From Mesorhizobium sp. BR1-1-16 (GTDB taxonomy: Bacteria > Pseudomonadota > Alphaproteobacteria > Rhizobiales > Kaistiaceae): 64,000 nucleotides of DNA. Below the pieces are notes generated by a model. That model saw only the letters and a list, made by a program, of their open reading frames with translations. It had not been told where the DNA came from and ran no database searches. Of this stretch, positions 8,298-17,077 are shown piece by piece. Made by a program: the position numbers and the translations under genes. Numbering within the stretch: position 1 is the first letter of the stretch; the number at the start of each line of letters is the position of its first letter. Location of the stretch: positions 558,001-622,000 of the forward strand of contig NZ_JAIUIE010000001.1 of assembly GCF_020165495.1 (NCBI RefSeq), read 5' to 3'.

Positions 8298-9587
8298 ATG
8301 CCAAACAACGCCAAACCATTATGGACCGGGACGACGGGCCCGCGTTTCGTCGACCGTGCCGCGCATCGCCACTGGCTGCTCGGCCAGGCCTCGTCGCTGT
8401 TCGATTTCTTCCAGTTCGCCAGTTTCAATCCGAAGGGCGGCTTCTTCACGCTAACGGACGAGGGACTGCCAAACCCGCCAAAGCCCGGCAATGCCGGCGT
8501 GGTACGCGAGCTTCATGATACGACGCGCATGGTGCATTGCTCGGCCGTTGCCCATCTGCTCGGCCTGCCGGGTGCCGACCGGAATGTCGATCACGGCATG
8601 GACTTCATCTGGAAGCGTCATCGCGACACGGTGAATGGCGGTTATTTCTGGGGCGTCGACGACGAGAAGGCCACCAATCCCAACAAGCAGGCCTATGGCC
8701 ATGCTTTCGTGATCCTTGCGGCCTCGTCAGCCAAGGTCATCGGCCATCCTGACGCCGACCGGCTGATGAGCGACATCCTTGAAGTCTTGCAGACGCGATT
8801 CTGGGACAAGGCTGCCGGCGCGACGACCGAGGAATACCGGGCCGACTGGAGCGTGATCAGCGATTATCGCGGCCAGAATTCCAACATGCATCTGACCGAA
8901 GCCCTGATGGCCGCCTTCGAGGCCACCGGTGACCGGCAATTGCTGTCGATGGCCGAGCGCATCGCCGATCTCATCATCAACCGCCACGCCCGCGAGCAAG
9001 GTTGGCGCGTCGCCGAGCATTTCACGGGCGACTGGACGGTCGACCGCGACTATCTCGGCGATCCGATGTTCCGGCCAAGGGGCACGACACCGGGCCATGC
9101 GCTCGAATGGAGCCGGCTCCTGGTCCAGTTGTGGGAACTTGGCGGGCGGACCCATACCTGGATGCTGGACGCCGCCAGGAACCTCTTCCTCAAGACGGTT
9201 GGGACGGGCTGGAACAATACCACCGGCGGCTTCTACTACACGCTCGGCTGGGACGATCAGCCGGACTGCAGCGATCTTTATTGGTGGCCGTGCGCCGAGG
9301 GCATTGCTGCCGCGGCGGTTCTCGGCAGCGTCGATGGCGATCCGGAGTTCGAGGAGTGGTATCGCCGCATCTGGGGCTTCGTCAGCAACCACATCATCGA
9401 TCGGAAGCATGGCGGCTGGATCCCGGAACTCGACGCCGATCTGAAGCAGGTCAATCGCGTGTTCACGGGACGGCCGGACATCTACCACGCCGTTCAGGCC
9501 TGTCTGATCCCACTGCTGCCGCCGAATGGCAGCATCACGCGCGGCCTTGATGGCAATGGCTCGGTCTCGCTGTTGAACGGCCGCTGA
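8298..9587 (+). CDS. AGE-family aldose/ketose isomerase (mannose or sulfoquinovose isomerase-like)
   Basis: A 429-residue (alpha/alpha)6-barrel protein of the N-acylglucosamine 2-epimerase/YihS family. Typical features are an early aromatic-rich segment (HWLLGQASSLFDFFQFASFN), RMVHCSA, NSNMHLTEALMAAFEATGD, TPGHALEWSRLL with the catalytic-type His, and DLYWWPCAEGIAAA. Members interconvert aldoses and 2-ketoses, for example mannose/fructose or sulfoquinovose/sulfofructose, without cofactor. It has its own upstream region after the tRNA terminator and faces the MFS gene convergently. With the nearby kinase and class I aldolase it would supply the ketose for phosphorylation. The true substrate cannot be chosen by eye. 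Confidence 0.83.
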   Translation: MPNNAKPLWTGTTGPRFVDRAAHRHWLLGQASSLFDFFQFASFNPKGGFFTLTDEGLPNPPKPGNAGVVRELHDTTRMVHCSAVAHLLGLPGADRNVDHGMDFIWKRHRDTVNGGYFWGVDDEKATNPNKQAYGHAFVILAASSAKVIGHPDADRLMSDILEVLQTRFWDKAAGATTEEYRADWSVISDYRGQNSNMHLTEALMAAFEATGDRQLLSMAERIADLIINRHAREQGWRVAEHFTGDWTVDRDYLGDPMFRPRGTTPGHALEWSRLLVQLWELGGRTHTWMLDAARNLFLKTVGTGWNNTTGGFYYTLGWDDQPDCSDLYWWPCAEGIAAAAVLGSVDGDPEFEEWYRRIWGFVSNHIIDRKHGGWIPELDADLKQVNRVFTGRPDIYHAVQACLIPLLPPNGSITRGLDGNGSVSLLNGR

Positions 9588-9656
9588 CATCGTCCGTTCT
9601 GGCGCCCGCCTGCAGGACGGGCGTCAGACCGGACGGCTGTTGCCGATCCTTCCCGA

Positions 9657-10913
9657 TCACGCCGGTGGTCGCGCCACCTTGCCGCGGAGGATAGCTTCAG
9701 TGGGCAAGAGGGCGATCACAATCGCCGCAAGGACGAGGCCTCCAGCGAGCAGGAACGTGACACGCATGCCAGCCGCAATCGCGGCCGCATCGGCATGTGC
9801 GAAATCGGACGTGCCGACGCCATAGGCGAATACGGCGCCCATCGCCGAGGCACCGGTGATCAGGCCGATATTGCGAGAGAGGTTGAGCAGTCCCGAGACA
9901 GTGCCACGCCTCTCGCGGGGGATGTCGGCCAGCACTGCGGTGTTGTTCGCCGCCTGGAAGAGTTGATAACCCGGCGTCAGCACCATGATGGCGAGCACAT
10001 AGCCGAAGACGCCGATCATGCCCGGCAGGATCGCCAGCAGGAAAGATCCGGCCCCGAGGAGCGCGAGCCCGATCGTGAGGACACGGCGCGGGCCGAGGGC
10101 GTCGACCAGCCAGCCTGATGGTACCCCGGTGGCGATCGAGATCGTTGGCCCGACCGACATCACGAGCCCGACCAGCGCGCTGTTGAGGCCGAGACCAAGG
10201 CGGAGATAGAACGGGCCGACGACGAGCGTCGTCATCATGACGGAAGCGACCAGCAAATTCACGACGAGGCTGGGCACGATAGACCGGTCGAGCGCAGTCC
10301 AGAGCGACTGCGGCGCCGCCTTCCTAGCCGTCGCGCCGCGTGGCAGCGTGGCCAAGGCGAGCGCGAGCGCCAGCGCCACCAGAGGCACCTGAACCAGAAA
10401 GATGCCGCGCCACCCCGCCAGCGCGATCAGAACGCTGCCGAGCGAAGGTCCAAGCGCCGTGCCAAGCGCCGAAACGGTGCCGAGCAGGCCCATGGCGCGC
10501 CCGATCTGCGCCTCGTCGGCATTCTCACGCATCAGAGCCATCGAAAGCGTCATCAGGAATGCGGCACCGATCCCCTGCAACGCCCGCGCGCCAATCAGGA
10601 ATGGCAGGCTCGGTGCAAGGCCGCACAGGAGCGAGGCCGCCGCGAAGAGAGCAAGACCGGCGAGATGCATGCGTCGCAATCCGTAACGATCCCCGAGCCG
10701 GCCAACGACCACGACCGAGACCGTGAGACCGGCGAGATAGGCGACGACGACCCATTGCACGGCGGAGAACGGCGCGGCGAACGCATCCGTCAGCGCCGGC
10801 AGCGCGATATTGGCGATGCTGGTGCCGAGCGAGGCGAGCAGCATCGAGAGCGCGAGCGTTGCCTGAACACCCCGGTTTGCCTTGTCTGATACCGCCTTTG
10901 CCAGTTGGTCCAT
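9657..10913 (-). CDS. MFS transporter, probable drug/small-molecule exporter
   Basis: A 418-residue inner-membrane protein with about 12 hydrophobic helices. It carries MFS motif A (GRLGDRYGLRR, between helices 2 and 3) and an antiporter-type motif C (GTVSALGTALGPSLGS in helix 5), which favours drug/H+ antiport. The start is the ATG at 10913, preceded by AGGAAA; an upstream in-frame extension runs through the promoter and is rejected. It is divergent from a MerR regulator across a promoter with an over-long 19-base spacer, so expression is probably switched on by that regulator when it binds its effector. Confidence 0.88.
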   Translation of the reverse strand: MDQLAKAVSDKANRGVQATLALSMLLASLGTSIANIALPALTDAFAAPFSAVQWVVVAYLAGLTVSVVVVGRLGDRYGLRRMHLAGLALFAAASLLCGLAPSLPFLIGARALQGIGAAFLMTLSMALMRENADEAQIGRAMGLLGTVSALGTALGPSLGSVLIALAGWRGIFLVQVPLVALALALALATLPRGATARKAAPQSLWTALDRSIVPSLVVNLLVASVMMTTLVVGPFYLRLGLGLNSALVGLVMSVGPTISIATGVPSGWLVDALGPRRVLTIGLALLGAGSFLLAILPGMIGVFGYVLAIMVLTPGYQLFQAANNTAVLADIPRERRGTVSGLLNLSRNIGLITGASAMGAVFAYGVGTSDFAHADAAAIAAGMRVTFLLAGGLVLAAIVIALLPTEAILRGKVARPPA

Positions 10914-10948
10914 GTCGTTTCCTCTTGTCTCGATGGTCTTCAAGAGGC

Positions 10949-10979
10949 ACGCTACAAATTCAAGTCGACTTGAGGTCAA
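10949..10979 (-). promoter_or_regulatory. MerR-type promoter with 19-bp spacer and palindromic operator
   Basis: Read on the minus strand, -35 TTGACC (10979-10974) and -10 TAGCGT (10954-10949) are separated by 19 bases. The spacer holds the perfect palindrome CAAGTCGACTTG (10961-10972). An over-long spacer with a centred dyad is the defining layout of MerR-family targets, in which the regulator untwists the DNA to align the promoter. It drives the MFS gene and lies right beside the merR-like start codon. Confidence 0.75.
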
Positions 10980-10981
10980 GC

Positions 10982-11434
10982 ATGAATCTTCTCGATATCG
11001 GCGATGTGGTCGCCGAGACCGGAATCAGGGCTTCGGCGCTGCGCTATTACGAGGAAATCGGCCTGATCGCCTCCGTTTCGCGGCATGGGCTGCGACGGCA
11101 GTTCGAGCCGGACGTGCTGCTGCAGCTGAAGCTGATCACGATGGGCCAGAGCGCCGGCTTCGCGCTGGACGAGATCGCCGGCATGTTTGGCAAGGGCGGC
11201 GGGCCCGACCTGCCGCGCGCCGCGCTGCATGAAAAGGCCGATGCCATCGACCGCCAGATCCGCGAACTGACGGCCTTGCGTGATACCCTGCGCCATGTCG
11301 CGGACTGTCCTGCGCCCTCGCATATGGCGTGCCCGACTTTCCGCCGCTTGGTGGCGCTGGCAGGGCGCCGTGGTCCGAGGCGAAAGTCTGGCCCGGTGCG
11401 GCCGGGCCGGAACGCGACGGTGAAACCGGCGTGA
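10982..11434 (+). CDS. MerR-family transcriptional regulator (SoxR-like layout)
   Basis: A 150-residue regulator with an N-terminal winged helix (DIGDVVAETGIRASALRYYE, the MerR signature), a second wing around RHGLRRQF, and a dimerisation helix. C-terminal cysteines Cys109 and Cys117 lie in CPAPSHMAC, the place of effector-binding cysteines in MerR and SoxR relatives; only two are present, so a SoxR [2Fe-2S] cluster (four Cys) is unlikely. It is divergent from the MFS exporter and overlaps the operator region, so it should activate that gene in response to a drug, metal or aldehyde. The tail after residue 125 is basic and low in complexity. Confidence 0.88.
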   Translation: MNLLDIGDVVAETGIRASALRYYEEIGLIASVSRHGLRRQFEPDVLLQLKLITMGQSAGFALDEIAGMFGKGGGPDLPRAALHEKADAIDRQIRELTALRDTLRHVADCPAPSHMACPTFRRLVALAGRRGPRRKSGPVRPGRNATVKPA

Positions 11435-11624
11435 GCCGCGTTGCCTGGCGACACCGACAGACGCTTCAGGGGTCGCCGGCAGGTCTCGCATGCGTCATAA
11501 GGACGACACGAGACGCCGCCCCTTATTTCGTGCGTTGCTGCCGCGATTCTTGGCCGCGGCGAATGCCGCCCGCCGCCTGACGGGACCGCATGCCGAATTC
11601 TGACCCAGTCCCGCCGGAGTGCCG

Positions 11625-12755
11625 ATGCCAACCCTATCCGAACCGCTCAACATCGTTCTTGAAGACCGCGTCGTCTTCGGCAGCGTGTCCGTGGATGACG
11701 GCCGCATTCAGTCAGTCGAGAGCGAGGAACGGCCAGACGCCGGCGCAGCCGACTTTCTAATTCCGGGCCTCATCGATATCCACACCGACAATATCGAGCA
11801 CCACTTCCAGCCGCGCCCCGGCGTCAACTGGCCGTCGACGCTCGGCGCGGTGATGGCGCATGACTGGCAGGTGCTCGGCGCCGGCATCACGACGGTGCTC
11901 GATGCCCTTTCGCTCGGCGATTATGACAGCCGCGGCGCGCGCACAGCGATGCTCGACGCTGCCATCGGCGGATTGACCGAGGCGCGTAGCGCCGGCCTGC
12001 TCAGGGTCGACCACTATTTCCATTTTCGCTGCGAACTGTCCGATCCGGCACTGCTCGACATTGTCGGGCGGCATATCGACAATCCGGGTCTCCGCCTGAT
12101 GAGCATGATGGACCACACGCCCGGCCAACGGCAGTGGCACGATGTCGGGCTCTATCGCGAATTCCGCCGCAAGAAGAACGCGCGCGTCTGGTCCGACGAC
12201 GAGTTCGCGGCCTACATGGCCGAGCGGCGGGCGCATCAGGCGCACTATGTCCCCGCCGGCCGCGATTCCATCGCTGCGGCGGCGAAGGAGCGCGGCATCC
12301 GCCTTGCCAGCCATGATGATACCAGCGTCGCCGATGTCGAGGAGGCGCGCGGCCTTGGCATCGCCATCAGCGAGTTTCCGACCACGCTGGCCGCCGCGAC
12401 GGCCGCGCGCGACTCTGGCATGGCGATCGTCATGGGCGCGCCGAATATCGTGCTCGGCGGCTCGCATTCCGGCAATGTCGGCGCGGCGCAGCTTGCGGAT
12501 GCCGGGCTGCTCGACATCCTGACCTCAGACTATGTACCGACCAGCCTGTTGCAGGCGCCATTCATCCTGGCGGCGCGTGGCATGCCGATCCCCGAGGCGA
12601 TCGGCCTCGTGACGTCGAAGGTCGCCGACGCGGCGGGCTTTGCCGACCGTGGCCGCATTGTCCCGGGCCTCCGCGCCGATCTCGTCCGCGTCTCGCTCGT
12701 CGGAGGCGTGCCGGTCATCCGCGCCATCTGGATCGCGGGACAGCGCGTCGTCTAG
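11625..12755 (+). CDS. phnM: Alpha-D-ribose 1-methylphosphonate 5-triphosphate diphosphatase (PhnM)
   Basis: A 376-residue amidohydrolase-fold enzyme of the C-P lyase pathway. It removes pyrophosphate from alkylphosphonate ribose triphosphate. The metal-binding motif DIHTDNIEHHFQPRPG (about residues 51-66) is the PhnM signature, and DHTPGQRQW, ASHDDT and GAPNIVLGGSHSGN are also characteristic. The ATG at 11625 is chosen because GGAG is five bases upstream; a GTG two codons earlier overlaps that site. No other phn gene is visible nearby, so it acts either as part of a C-P lyase set elsewhere or in another role. The 190 bases upstream, after merR, contain no feature I recognise. Confidence 0.9.
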   Translation: MPTLSEPLNIVLEDRVVFGSVSVDDGRIQSVESEERPDAGAADFLIPGLIDIHTDNIEHHFQPRPGVNWPSTLGAVMAHDWQVLGAGITTVLDALSLGDYDSRGARTAMLDAAIGGLTEARSAGLLRVDHYFHFRCELSDPALLDIVGRHIDNPGLRLMSMMDHTPGQRQWHDVGLYREFRRKKNARVWSDDEFAAYMAERRAHQAHYVPAGRDSIAAAAKERGIRLASHDDTSVADVEEARGLGIAISEFPTTLAAATAARDSGMAIVMGAPNIVLGGSHSGNVGAAQLADAGLLDILTSDYVPTSLLQAPFILAARGMPIPEAIGLVTSKVADAAGFADRGRIVPGLRADLVRVSLVGGVPVIRAIWIAGQRVV

Positions 12756-12770
12756 TCAGACCGCGCTGGG

Positions 12771-14198
12771 CTACCCATGCGCGATCATCACGTGGCGGAC
12801 GACGGTGTAGTCCTCCAGCGCGTAGGATGAGAGGTCCTTGCCGTAGCCGGACTGCTTGAGGCCGCCATGCGGCATCTCGCTGACGAGCATGAAATGCGTG
12901 TTGACCCAGGTGCAGCCATATTGGAGTCGCGCCGCAGTCTGCATGGCGCGGTCGATGTCCTTGGTCCAGATGGAGGAGGCGAGGCCGTAGTCGGACTCGT
13001 TGGCCCAGGTGACCGCGTCGTCGGGATCGGTAAAGCGCGTCACCGAGACGACCGGACCGAACACCTCGCGGCGCACGATCTCGTCTGATTGCAGCGCCCC
13101 GGCGACGACCGTCGGTTCGAAATAGAAGCCTGAGCCGGCGCCCACATGGCCGCCGGTGGCAATCTCGATGTGCTTTTCCGCCGATGCGCGCTCGACGAAG
13201 CCTTTGACGCGGTCGCGCTGGCGCGCCGAGATCAGCGGTCCAAGTTCGTTCTTCGTGTCATCGGCATTGTTGTAGGTCAGCGTCGAGACGGCCGAGGCGA
13301 GGTCTGCGACGAGCTTGTCGTGGATCTTCGCGCCGGCATAGATCCGGCAGGCGGCGGTGCAATCCTGCCCGGCATTGTAATAGCCGAAGGCGCGGAGGCC
13401 ATTAACGACGGCATCGAGATCGGCGTCGTCATAGACGATCACCGGCGCTTTGCCGCCGAGCTCCAGATGGGTGCGCTTCACGGTGCTCGAAGCCGCCTGG
13501 ATGACCTTCTTGCCGGTGCCGATATCGCCGGTGACCGAGATCATGTCGACGCCGGGATGGTTGATCAGCGCATTGCCGACGGTGGCGCCACGGCCGAGCA
13601 CGATGTTGACGACGCCTTCCGGCAGCACGGCGGCGATGGTCTCGGCGAGGCGAAGTGCGGTCAGCGGTGTCTGCTCGGAGGGCTTGAAGACGACGGTGTT
13701 GCCGGCGGCAAGGGCCGGGGCCAGCTTCCACGCCATCATCATCAGCGGGTAGTTCCACGGCGCGATCGAGGCGACGACGCCGATCGGATCGCGGCGGATC
13801 ATCGAGGTATGGCCCGGCAGGTATTCGCCCGCGACCTGGCCATGCATGGTGCGCACAGCGCCGGCGAAAAAGCGGTAGCAGTCGACGATCGCGGGGATTT
13901 CGTCATTCAGGACGGCATTGATCGGCTTGCCGCAATTCTCCGCCTCGATCGCCGCGAACGCCGCCGCATCAGCCTCGATATCGGAGGCAATCCTGAGGAG
14001 ATAGGCCGCGCGCTGCGCCGGCGTGGTCCGCGACCAACCCGCGAAGGCCTTGCGCGCCGCGGCGACGGCCGCGTCGACCTGCGCGGTTGAGGCTTCGTTC
14101 AGCGTCAGGATGGTGGCGCCGGTGCGCGGATTGAGGATCGCTTCCTCGGCCTCGGTGCCGTCCTCGAACCGTGATCCGATCAGCATGGCGTGCTGCAT
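12771..14198 (-). CDS. NAD(P)-dependent aldehyde dehydrogenase (gamma-aminobutyraldehyde/betaine aldehyde type)
   Basis: A 475-residue ALDH-superfamily enzyme. It shows [28 protein letters not shown] with the general-base Glu, and the catalytic cysteine in [11 protein letters not shown]. The latter form is typical of gamma-aminobutyraldehyde dehydrogenases (PatD) and relatives. The ATG at 14198 is preceded by AGGAGAG. It is last in a leftward operon behind a polyamine-type ABC importer (15 bases after the permease stop), so oxidation of a putrescine-derived aminoaldehyde to GABA is the most natural role. Betaine aldehyde or another amino aldehyde remains possible. Confidence 0.85.
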   Translation of the reverse strand: MQHAMLIGSRFEDGTEAEEAILNPRTGATILTLNEASTAQVDAAVAAARKAFAGWSRTTPAQRAAYLLRIASDIEADAAAFAAIEAENCGKPINAVLNDEIPAIVDCYRFFAGAVRTMHGQVAGEYLPGHTSMIRRDPIGVVASIAPWNYPLMMMAWKLAPALAAGNTVVFKPSEQTPLTALRLAETIAAVLPEGVVNIVLGRGATVGNALINHPGVDMISVTGDIGTGKKVIQAASSTVKRTHLELGGKAPVIVYDDADLDAVVNGLRAFGYYNAGQDCTAACRIYAGAKIHDKLVADLASAVSTLTYNNADDTKNELGPLISARQRDRVKGFVERASAEKHIEIATGGHVGAGSGFYFEPTVVAGALQSDEIVRREVFGPVVSVTRFTDPDDAVTWANESDYGLASSIWTKDIDRAMQTAARLQYGCTWVNTHFMLVSEMPHGGLKQSGYGKDLSSYALEDYTVVRHVMIAHG

Positions 14199-14213
14199 GA
14201 CGTCTCTCCTGGA

Positions 14214-15026
14214 TTATTTGCCAGAGCCGGCGATCTCGTCGCCACCCCGGGTGAGATAGAAGGCCGCGAGAATCGGCAGGAAGGTGGCGGCGACGACGAA
14301 CATCGCGACAACATTGGTCACCGGGCGCTGGCGCGGGCGGATCAGCTCTTCCAGCATCCAGAGCGGCAATGTCTGCTGCTGCCCCGCCGTGAAAGTGGTG
14401 ACGATGACCTCGTCGAAGGAAAGGGCGAAGGCGAGCATGCCGCCGGCGAGCAGCGCCGTGCCGATATTCGGCAGGATGACATGGCGGAAGGTCTGGAAGC
14501 CATCGGCGCCGAGATCCATCGAGGCTTCGACCAGCGAGGCCGAGGTGCGCCGGAAGCGGGCGACGGCGTTGTTGTAGACCACGACGATGCAGAAGGTCGC
14601 GTGCCCCAGCACGATGGTCCAGAACGAAAACGGGATCGAAAAGGTCGAGAAGGCCGAGCGGAGCGCGATGCCCGTGATGATGCCGGGGAGGGCGATCGGC
14701 AGGATCACTAAGAGCGAGATCGTCTCGCGGCCGAAGAAGCGCGTTCGGCTCACGGCGGCGGCGGTCAGTGTCCCGAGCACGAGCGCCAGCGCTGTCGCGA
14801 CGGCGGCGACCTGCAGCGAGAGAAGGAGCGCGGCTGAGATGTCCGGACGCGCCCAGGCGACCGCGAACCATTTCAGCGTCAGTCCCGGCGGCGGCCAGAC
14901 GAAGCTCTTCTCTTCGGTTGTGAAGGCATAGACGAAGATGATGGCGAGCGGCGCCAGCAGATAGACGAGCCCGCCGGCGGCGGCGAGGCGGAGCAGGAGA
15001 GGGGCGCGGTCGCCGTCAGAGCGCAT
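14214..15026 (-). CDS. ABC polyamine-type transporter permease (PotC-like)
   Basis: A 270-residue inner-membrane permease with about six hydrophobic helices. The EAA-type loop ([20 protein letters not shown]) is that of the PotC/spermidine-putrescine permease family. The start overlaps the end of the PotB-like gene by 11 bases (ATGCGCTCTGA), indicating translational coupling. It partners the PotB-, PotA- and PotD-like genes just upstream to import a polyamine or a related cationic compound. Confidence 0.9.
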   Translation of the reverse strand: MRSDGDRAPLLLRLAAAGGLVYLLAPLAIIFVYAFTTEEKSFVWPPPGLTLKWFAVAWARPDISAALLLSLQVAAVATALALVLGTLTAAAVSRTRFFGRETISLLVILPIALPGIITGIALRSAFSTFSIPFSFWTIVLGHATFCIVVVYNNAVARFRRTSASLVEASMDLGADGFQTFRHVILPNIGTALLAGGMLAFALSFDEVIVTTFTAGQQQTLPLWMLEELIRPRQRPVTNVVAMFVVAATFLPILAAFYLTRGGDEIAGSGK

Positions 15027-15963
15027 CGAAGGCTCCGAGCCGCTTCGCGACGGTGAGATAGATCCCCATGATGACGATCGGGACCACGGTGAAGGCCGCG
15101 GCGAGGGGGATGTTGCCGGCGGTGCCCTGCTGCGTGTAGACGGCCTGGCCGATGAAGAGGCGCGAGGTCCCGACGATCTGCGGGATGATGTAGTCGCCGA
15201 GCGTCAGCGAGAAGGTGAAGATCGAGCCGGCGACGATGCCGGGAAAGGCCAGTGGCAGGATAACGTTGCGGAAGGTCATCGCAGGCGTGCCGCCAAGATC
15301 GGAGCTGGCGTCGATCAGATTGGCCGGAACGCGCTCCAACGCCGCCTGCGTCGGCAGGATCATGTAGGGCAGCCAGATATAGACGAAGACGAGGAACGTC
15401 CCGATATAGCTGACCGAAAGCGAGTTGCCGCCAATGCCTGGGATGGCGAGGATCGCGTCGAGCAGCCATGAAATGTGCAGCTTCGCGAACAGCCAGGTCA
15501 GGATGCCCTCTTTGGCGAGGATCAGCTTCCAGGCATAGACCTTGACCAGATAGCTCGACCAGAGCGGCAGCATGATGCCGAGATAGAACAACGCCTTCCA
15601 TTTGCCGCGGGCATAGCGCGCCGCGACATAGGCGATCGGGAAGGCGATGATCGCGGAGGCGACTGTCACCAGCGCCGCCATGATCACCGTGCGGAGGATG
15701 ATGTCGAAATTCGACGGCCGCAACAGTTCCGCATAGGTCGCGAGGGTGAATTCCGGCACCACGAGGCCGGAGAATTCGTCGAGCGAATAGAAGCTCTGCA
15801 ACAGGAGCGTCAGCAGCGAACCGATATAGACGATGCCGAGCCACAGCACGGGCGGCAGCAGCATGAGCGCGACGAGCAAGCCCGGCCGGCGCCAGAAGAG
15901 GTCACCGAGCCGGCCGGCGAGCGATTGCGGCGGCGGTGTCCAGCCAGTGTCGAGCGCGCTCAA
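15016..15963 (-). CDS. ABC polyamine-type transporter permease (PotB-like)
   Basis: A 315-residue inner-membrane permease with six or more hydrophobic segments. The EAA-type loop [20 protein letters not shown] is typical of PotB, as is [14 protein letters not shown]-like text ([14 protein letters not shown]) in the C-terminal half. The start is TTG at 15963 and overlaps the stop of the ATPase gene (TTGA), so translation is coupled. It forms the membrane channel with the PotC-like protein. Confidence 0.9.
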   Translation of the reverse strand: MSALDTGWTPPPQSLAGRLGDLFWRRPGLLVALMLLPPVLWLGIVYIGSLLTLLLQSFYSLDEFSGLVVPEFTLATYAELLRPSNFDIILRTVIMAALVTVASAIIAFPIAYVAARYARGKWKALFYLGIMLPLWSSYLVKVYAWKLILAKEGILTWLFAKLHISWLLDAILAIPGIGGNSLSVSYIGTFLVFVYIWLPYMILPTQAALERVPANLIDASSDLGGTPAMTFRNVILPLAFPGIVAGSIFTFSLTLGDYIIPQIVGTSRLFIGQAVYTQQGTAGNIPLAAAFTVVPIVIMGIYLTVAKRLGAFDAL

Positions 15964-16949
15964 GGCTCTGTGCCCATCAGATGGAGCGCAACGCTATCGA
16001 AACCGAGCCCGATCGTATCGCCTTCGCCGGGCAGGTCAGCGCCGGAGGGCACGATCGCATGGAGCTTCAATCCCACGGCCTCGATGGCGAGGCGCGTGAC
16101 GGGGCCGAGATAGCTGCGCGCAACGACCGTGCCGGTGAGCCGCGCTTCGCCGCCGAGCCGGATCGCCTCCGGGCGGAGGCTGGCAAAGCGGCGAACCCCT
16201 GCGAGCCGTTCGACGAGATCGGGCGGCAACACGTTGGACGACCCGACAAAATCGGCGACGAAGGGGGTGTCGGGCCGCTGGTAGATATCCTCGGGCGTTC
16301 CGACCTGCCGGATGCGGCCATCGCTGAACACAGCGACGCGGTCAGCCATCGACAGCGCCTCGCCCTGGTCATGCGTGACGAAAACGAAGGTGATGCCGAG
16401 GCGCTTCTGCAGGCTCTTCAGTTCCTCCTGCATGCTTTCGCGCAGTTTCAGGTCAAGCGCGCCGAGCGGCTCGTCGAGCAGCAGCACCTTCGGCTTGTTG
16501 ACGATGGCGCGGGCAAGCGCAACGCGCTGGCGCTGGCCGCCGGAAAGCTGCCCCGGCCGCCGCGCGCCATAGCCGCCGAGCTGCACGAGATCGAGCGCAG
16601 CCTCCGCCGTCTTCAGCCGCTCCGCCTTCGGCACCTTCCGCAGCATCAGCGAATAAGCGACGTTCTCGATCACATTCATATGCGGGAACAGCGCATAGTC
16701 CTGGAACACAGTGTTGACGCTGCGCCGATAGGGCGGGACGCCCTCGACCCGCTCGCCAAAAATCTCGATGTGGCCTGATGTCGGCTGCTCGAAGCCGGCG
16801 ATGAGGCGGAGGCAGGTCGTCTTGCCCGAGCCGGACGGCCCCAACATGGCGAAGAACTCTCCCGCCTCGATATCGAGATCGACGGCGTCGAGGGCCTTCA
16901 CGGCTCCGAAGTGGCGCGAGACGGCGCGGAGCGATACGGCGACTGTCAT
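15960..16949 (-). CDS. ABC polyamine-type transporter ATP-binding protein (PotA-like)
   Basis: A 329-residue cytoplasmic ATPase. Walker A is GPSGSGKT, the signature is LSGGQRQRVALARA, and Walker B is VLLLDEPLGALD with the ALDLKLRE extension characteristic of PotA/MalK-type importers. The C-terminal TOBE-like domain (about residues 240-329) has the LRPEAIRL motif. It is first of the three genes after the palindromic spacer and energises the PotB/PotC channel. Confidence 0.92.
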   Translation of the reverse strand: MTVAVSLRAVSRHFGAVKALDAVDLDIEAGEFFAMLGPSGSGKTTCLRLIAGFEQPTSGHIEIFGERVEGVPPYRRSVNTVFQDYALFPHMNVIENVAYSLMLRKVPKAERLKTAEAALDLVQLGGYGARRPGQLSGGQRQRVALARAIVNKPKVLLLDEPLGALDLKLRESMQEELKSLQKRLGITFVFVTHDQGEALSMADRVAVFSDGRIRQVGTPEDIYQRPDTPFVADFVGSSNVLPPDLVERLAGVRRFASLRPEAIRLGGEARLTGTVVARSYLGPVTRLAIEAVGLKLHAIVPSGADLPGEGDTIGLGFDSVALHLMGTEP

Positions 16950-16962
16950 GATGCACGACCGG

Positions 16963-17040
16963 TGTCATTGCCGGGCTTGGCCCGGCAACACGGTCCCTTG
17001 CGCTGAAGCCTGGATTGCCGGGTCAGGCCCGGCAATGACA
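16963..17040. repeat. Intergenic double palindrome (RIME/REP-like element)
   Basis: Two 21-base near-perfect palindromes (16968-16988 and 17015-17035) each consist of TTGCCGGG and CCCGGCAA arms. They are themselves arranged head to head, so TGTCATTGCCGGGC (16963-16976) and its complement (17027-17040) flank the whole. Such mosaic palindromes are common in rhizobial genomes. Here the element sits between the binding-protein gene and the ATPase gene, where a stem-loop often keeps the binding-protein mRNA more abundant. Confidence 0.8.
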
Positions 17041-17077
17041 GGTGGGGCGGCTGCGAATGCCTGATCACCCTCGGAAA

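Noticed and set aside
9602-9623. Possible terminator between the AGE-family isomerase and MFS genes
   Set aside because: Only a 6-bp CGCCCG/CGGGCG stem with a 9-base loop and no T run; too weak to call.
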